Shown: in pieces, positions 60,448 through 64,000 of the stretch
Position numbering within the stretch: the first letter of the stretch is position 1
Layout of the letters: each line of letters begins with the position of its first letter
Position numbers and translations under genes: made by a program
DNA from: an uncultured Paracoccaceae bacterium
GTDB taxonomy: Bacteria; Pseudomonadota; Alphaproteobacteria; Rhodobacterales; Rhodobacteraceae
DNA: 64,000 nucleotides
Assembly (NCBI GenBank): GCA_938028765.1
Contig: CALIZF010000018.1
Location: 24,534-88,533 of the forward strand
Direction of reading: 5' to 3'
The notes under the pieces: model-generated
The model's input: the letters and a program-made list of their open reading frames with translations, nothing else
Database searches by the model: none
Told to the model about the DNA's origin: nothing

Positions 60448-62757
60448 ATGCCACCCATGACCGATGCGCCCGACGACGACGCCCCCGGCGGCCTTTCCAC
60501 CGAACCGCTCGGCCGCGCCATCGGCGCGCGCTACCTGCAATACGCGCTCAGCACGATCATGCACCGCGCGCTGCCCGACGCGCGCGACGGTCTGAAACCC
60601 GTGCACCGGCGCATCCTCTATGCGATGCGCGAGCTGCGTCTGACCGCGGCGGGGGGGTTCCGCAAGTCGGCCAAGATCTCGGGCGACGTGATGGGCAACT
60701 ACCACCCGCACGGCGACGCCGCGATCTATGATGCGATGGCCCGCCTCGCCCAGCCCTTCGCCATGCGCTATCCGCTGGTGGACGGGCAGGGCAACTTCGG
60801 CAACATCGACGGCGACAACCCCGCCGCCAGCCGCTACACCGAGGCCCGCCTGACCGCCGCGGCCGAGGCGCTGCTGGACGGCCTCGACGAGGATGCGGTC
60901 GATTTCCGCCCGAATTACGACGGCACGCTGACCGAGCCGGTGGTGCTGCCGGCGGCCTTCCCCAACCTTCTGGCGAACGGGGCAAGCGGAATCGCCGTGG
61001 GCATGGCCACCAACGTGCCGCCGCACAACCTAGGCGAGCTTCTGGCCGCCGCGCGGCACATGATCGACCGGCCCGACGCCGACGACGCCGCGATCGCGGC
61101 GCTGGTTCCCGGCCCCGACTTTCCGACCGGCGGCGTGCTGGTCGATCCGCCCGAGGTGATCGCCGAGGCCTACAGGACGGGCCGGGGGTCGCTGCGGCTG
61201 CGGGCGCGCTGGCAGGTCGAGGATCTGGGCCGCGGCCAGTGGCAGGCGGTCGTCACCGAAATCCCCTACCAGGTGCAGAAGGGCAAGCTGATCGAGAAGC
61301 TGGCCGAGATCGTTCAGACGAAGAAGCTGCCGATCCTCGCCGACATCCGCGACGAAAGCGCCGAGGACGTGCGGATCGTGCTGGAGCCGCGCGCGCGCAC
61401 CGTTGATCCTGAGCAGCTGATGGGCCAGCTCTTCCGCCTGTCGGATCTCGAGACGCGCTTCGCGCTCAACATGAACGTGCTGATCGACGGGCGCGTGCCG
61501 AAGGTCTGCTCGCTGGCCGAGGTGCTGCGCGCCTGGCTCGACCACCGGCGCGCGGTGCTGGTGCGGCGGGCGCGGCACCGGCTGGCGCGGATCGACCACC
61601 GGCTCGAGGTGCTGGACGGCTTCATCACCGCCTATCTGAACCTCGACCGCGTGATCGACATCATCCGATACGACGCCGATCCGAAGGCCGCGCTGATGCG
61701 CGAACGCTGGGGCCGCCGCTTCCGCCGCGCCGCGTCCGAGGCCGACTATCAGCCGCCGGGCGCCGGGCCGGGCACCCTGACCGAGGTTCAAGCGGACGCG
61801 ATCCTGAACATGCGTCTGCGGTCGCTGCGGCGGCTGGAGGAAATGGAACTGCGCGCCGAACGCGACCGGCTGGCGGCGGAAAAGGCGGGGATCGAGGCGA
61901 TGCTCGCCGATCCCGCCCGCCAGTGGGCCGCCGTCCGGGTCGAGATCGACGAGACCGACCAGCGCTTCGGCCTGCGCAGCCCCGGCGGCGCGCGCCGGAC
62001 CACGCTGGCCGTGGCCGGCGAGGCCGAGGAAGCCCCCGCCGAGGCGATGATCGAGCGCGAGCCGATCACCGTCGTCCTGTCGCGCATGGGCTGGATTCGC
62101 GCGCTGAAGGGGCATGTGCCCCTCGATGCGGACCAGAAGTTCAAGGACGGCGACGGGCCGCACATCGCGCTGCACGCCGAGACGACCGATCGCCTGATGA
62201 TCTTCGGCACCAACGGCCGGTTCTACACGCTTCTGGGTGCGGCCCTTCCCGGCGGCCGGGGGATGGGCGAACCCCTGCGGCTGATGATCGACCTGCCGCA
62301 GGAGGCCGGCGTGGTCACCATCCTGCCCTGGCGGCCGGGGATGCGGATCCTCGTGGCCTCGTCGGATGGCGACGGATTCGTCGCGGCGGCGGACGACTGC
62401 CTCGCGCAGACCCGCGCGGGAAAGACGGTGCTGACCTTCCGCGACGGCGCGCGGGCGCTGCTGGCGCGCCCGGTGGCGGGCGATCATGTCGCCTGCGTGG
62501 GCGAGAACCGCAAGATGCTGGTGTTCCCGCTGGCCGATCTGCCAGAGATGGCGCGCGGCAAGGGCGTGCGGCTGATGCGCTTCAAGGACGGCGGGCTGGC
62601 CGACGCCACCACGCTGGTGCTGGCACAGGGCCTGTCGTGGAAGGACCCGGCCGGCCGCACCCGGCACGAGCCCGACCTCACCGAATGGCTGGGCGCCCGC
62701 GCCACCGCAGGCCGCATGGCGCCCCGCGGCTTCCCGCGCGACAACCGCTTCGGCTGA
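60448..62757 (+). CDS. parC: DNA topoisomerase IV subunit A
   Basis: The ATP-dependent type II topoisomerase subunit that cleaves DNA to decatenate chromosomes, working with ParE (not in the window). The 769-aa protein has [50 protein letters not shown], and the catalytic Tyr130 in [11 protein letters not shown]. The C-terminal beta-pinwheel region shows repeats ([20 protein letters not shown]). The length is nearer ParC than the longer GyrA, and no GyrA box is visible. A second in-frame ATG at 60457 is a possible start. Confidence 0.9.
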   Translation: MPPMTDAPDDDAPGGLSTEPLGRAIGARYLQYALSTIMHRALPDARDGLKPVHRRILYAMRELRLTAAGGFRKSAKISGDVMGNYHPHGDAAIYDAMARLAQPFAMRYPLVDGQGNFGNIDGDNPAASRYTEARLTAAAEALLDGLDEDAVDFRPNYDGTLTEPVVLPAAFPNLLANGASGIAVGMATNVPPHNLGELLAAARHMIDRPDADDAAIAALVPGPDFPTGGVLVDPPEVIAEAYRTGRGSLRLRARWQVEDLGRGQWQAVVTEIPYQVQKGKLIEKLAEIVQTKKLPILADIRDESAEDVRIVLEPRARTVDPEQLMGQLFRLSDLETRFALNMNVLIDGRVPKVCSLAEVLRAWLDHRRAVLVRRARHRLARIDHRLEVLDGFITAYLNLDRVIDIIRYDADPKAALMRERWGRRFRRAASEADYQPPGAGPGTLTEVQADAILNMRLRSLRRLEEMELRAERDRLAAEKAGIEAMLADPARQWAAVRVEIDETDQRFGLRSPGGARRTTLAVAGEAEEAPAEAMIEREPITVVLSRMGWIRALKGHVPLDADQKFKDGDGPHIALHAETTDRLMIFGTNGRFYTLLGAALPGGRGMGEPLRLMIDLPQEAGVVTILPWRPGMRILVASSDGDGFVAAADDCLAQTRAGKTVLTFRDGARALLARPVAGDHVACVGENRKMLVFPLADLPEMARGKGVRLMRFKDGGLADATTLVLAQGLSWKDPAGRTRHEPDLTEWLGARATAGRMAPRGFPRDNRFG

Positions 62758-62878
62758 TCCAGGCTGCCCGCGCGGATGCGCGGACGGATGCGCGGAGCGC
62801 GGGCCGATCCGCGGGCGCACGGATGCGCAGGCCGGCGCGCCGCTGGCGCGGGGCCGCGGACGCGCTAGGATCCCCGGC

Positions 62879-63892
62879 ATGTCGCGCGAGCCCGTCCTGA
62901 CCGTGACCGAACGGGGCATCTGGTGCCCTGCCGGCGGGTTCTTCATCGACCCCTGGCGGCCGGTTGATCGGGCCGTGATCACGCACGGCCACAGCGACCA
63001 CGCCCGGCCGGGCCATGCCGCCTACCTCTGCACCCCCGCCGCCGCGCCGGCGATCCGCGCGCGGCTGGGCGACGTCGCGGTGCAGGTGCTGGACTATGGC
63101 GTGCCGCTGACCATCGGCGGGGCGACCGTCTCGCTGCACCCCGCAGGACACCTGCCGGGATCGGCCCAGGTGCGCGTCGCGGCGGGGGGCGAGGTCTGGG
63201 TCGTCTCGGGCGACTACAAGACCGAAGCTGACGGGCTTTGCGAGCCGTTCGAGCCGGTGCGGTGCCATACCTTCGTCACCGAGTGCACCTTCGGCCTGCC
63301 GGTGTTCCGCTGGCCCCCGCAGGCCGCGGTGGCGGCGTCGATCCGTGCCTGGTGGGCGCAGGCGGCGGCCGAGGGGCGCGTCGCGCTGGTCGGCGCCTAC
63401 AGCCTCGGCAAGGCGCAGCGGCTGATCGCGGCGCTCGGCGGCCCGGACGCGCCGGGGCCGATCCTGACCCACGGCGCGGTCGGCGCGATGACGGACGTGC
63501 TGCGCGCCCAGGGCCTGCCGCTGCCGCCGACCACCGCCGCCGCGGCAGCGGCAGACAACCCGTCGCGCAGCCGCGGCGCGCTGGTGGTGGCGCCCCCGGC
63601 CGCCCTCGGCAGCCCCTGGGCGCGCCGCTTCGGACCGGCGCCGATGGCGATGGTGTCGGGCTGGATGCAGCTGCGCGGGGTGCGGCGACGGCGCGGGCTC
63701 GGCAGCGGGTTCGTCCTCTCCGACCACGCAGATTGGGACGGGCTGAACGCTGCCGTGGCGGCGACGGGGGCCACCCGGGTGCTGGCCACCCACGGCTACA
63801 CCGCCGCTTTCGCCCGCTGGCTGACCGATCGCGGCCTCGAGGCCGGCGTGCTGGCGACCGAGTTCGCGGGCGAGCCGGAAGAGGCGCCATGA
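62879..63892 (+). CDS. Ligase-associated DNA exonuclease, metallo-beta-lactamase fold
   Basis: A 337-aa SNM1-like nuclease. The metal motif is VITHGHSDHARPGHAAYLC (HxHxDH), followed by LHPAGHLPGSAQVRV, WVVSGDYKTEADGL, HTFVTECTFGLPVFRWP, and the C-terminal VLSDHADWDGLNAAV and VLATHGYT. Members are typically encoded beside an ATP-dependent DNA ligase and act in repair with it. Its TGA overlaps an ATG at 63889, which could start the next gene at the window edge. Confidence 0.9.
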   Translation: MSREPVLTVTERGIWCPAGGFFIDPWRPVDRAVITHGHSDHARPGHAAYLCTPAAAPAIRARLGDVAVQVLDYGVPLTIGGATVSLHPAGHLPGSAQVRVAAGGEVWVVSGDYKTEADGLCEPFEPVRCHTFVTECTFGLPVFRWPPQAAVAASIRAWWAQAAAEGRVALVGAYSLGKAQRLIAALGGPDAPGPILTHGAVGAMTDVLRAQGLPLPPTTAAAAAADNPSRSRGALVVAPPAALGSPWARRFGPAPMAMVSGWMQLRGVRRRRGLGSGFVLSDHADWDGLNAAVAATGATRVLATHGYTAAFARWLTDRGLEAGVLATEFAGEPEEAP

Positions 63893-64000
63893 CCGCGGCC
63901 GCAGATCGCGCCCCGGCCGGAGCAGGGGGGCCTCCTGCCCCCCTCGCCGCAGCGCGGCTCACCCCCCGGGAGTATTTCCGACAAGATGAAGTGGCCACGG
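63889..64000 (+). CDS. Possible start of next gene (DNA ligase expected), truncated by window
   Basis: An ATG at 63889 overlaps the exonuclease stop. The frame is open to the last base, reading MTAAADRAPAGAGGPPAP... then PREYFRQDEVAT. The sequence also runs through repeat copy 2, so this may be non-coding with the real ligase start further right. Ligase residues cannot be confirmed in the 37 codons available. Confidence 0.3.
   Translation, partial: MTAAADRAPAGAGGPPAPLAAARLTPREYFRQDEVAT
63925..63991 (+). repeat. Hairpin-plus-core intergenic repeat, copy 2
   Basis: A 7-bp stem (GGGGGGC at 63925-63931, loop CTCCT, GCCCCCC at 63937-63943) and a second small stem (GCCGC-AGC-GCGGC at 63946-63958) precede the core GGAGTATTT then CC then GACAAGATGAAG at 63969-63991. 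Copy 1 lies at 39219-39266. The core is identical in 21 of 23 bases. Confidence 0.6.

Noticed and set aside
57120..60521. 1133-codon ORF on the minus strand
   Set aside because: Only its last part is the SDR gene. The rest is an Arg/Pro/Gly/His-rich antisense frame over the glycosyltransferase-sulfotransferase gene, a GC-codon artefact.

Overview
The window is a high-GC (roughly 70% G+C) chromosomal segment from an alphaproteobacterium, most likely Rhodobacteraceae (Rhodobacter/Paracoccus-like). Support comes from the ChvI-ChvG-HprK-RapZ-EIIA-HPr cluster with a short HprK, a long-form methylsuccinyl-CoA dehydrogenase of the ethylmalonyl-CoA pathway, a soxBDAG sarcosine oxidase set, an ATP-type PckA and several family-typical conserved proteins. 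There is no rRNA, CRISPR, insertion sequence, phage or plasmid gene. One tRNA and one riboswitch are visible. The gene content is mostly core metabolism with a few accessory insertions.

Layout. 0-6 kb: end of an ArsP-like permease, a TPR protein, smpB, a small membrane protein, and a three-gene TadE/TadE/TadG pseudopilin-like set without the rest of a tad locus. 6-10.5 kb: glutamate dehydrogenase, then two tandem RTX calcium-binding proteins, the first interrupted by a one-base frameshift. 10.5-22 kb: soxBDAG (sarcosine to glycine plus methylene-THF) faces trxC, a decayed DoxX gene and a gcvT-gcvH-ridA-gcvP operon led by a tandem glycine riboswitch, so glycine made by one set can be sensed and oxidised by the other. 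22-28 kb: MATE transporter, a glutamyl-tRNA synthetase, small enzymes, WrbA, and rlmH/rsfS. 28-35.6 kb: leuC, leuD and leuB. Between leuC and leuD sits a two-gene cassette (a SMC/OLD-like AAA ATPase and a DUF4276, TOPRIM-like protein) joined by stop-start overlaps. This is the best candidate for an undescribed, probably defence-related, system.

35.6-46.5 kb: Na/Pi cotransporter, DMT exporter, tRNA-Pro(CGG), recO, an MFS transporter, an orphan AAA ATPase, methylsuccinyl-CoA dehydrogenase, a TauE/SafE exporter and pckA. 46.8-52.5 kb: chvI-chvG-hprK-rapZ-EIIA-HPr, a signalling and nitrogen/carbon PTS cluster read as one unit, then a PlsC-like acyltransferase. 52.5-57 kb: 3-hydroxybutyryl-CoA dehydrogenase, a DUF6473 protein, etfBA, a PduO-type cobalamin adenosyltransferase and a small HIG1-like membrane protein. 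Electron transfer from acyl-CoA dehydrogenases (Etf) and adenosylcobalamin supply fit the ethylmalonyl-CoA pathway gene at 42 kb. 57-64 kb: an SDR, a 37-residue membrane peptide, a glycosyltransferase-sulfotransferase fusion, parC and a ligase-associated DNA exonuclease.

All calls come from reading the sequence and its translations by eye. No database search or alignment was run, so family names rest on recognised motifs and general similarity.
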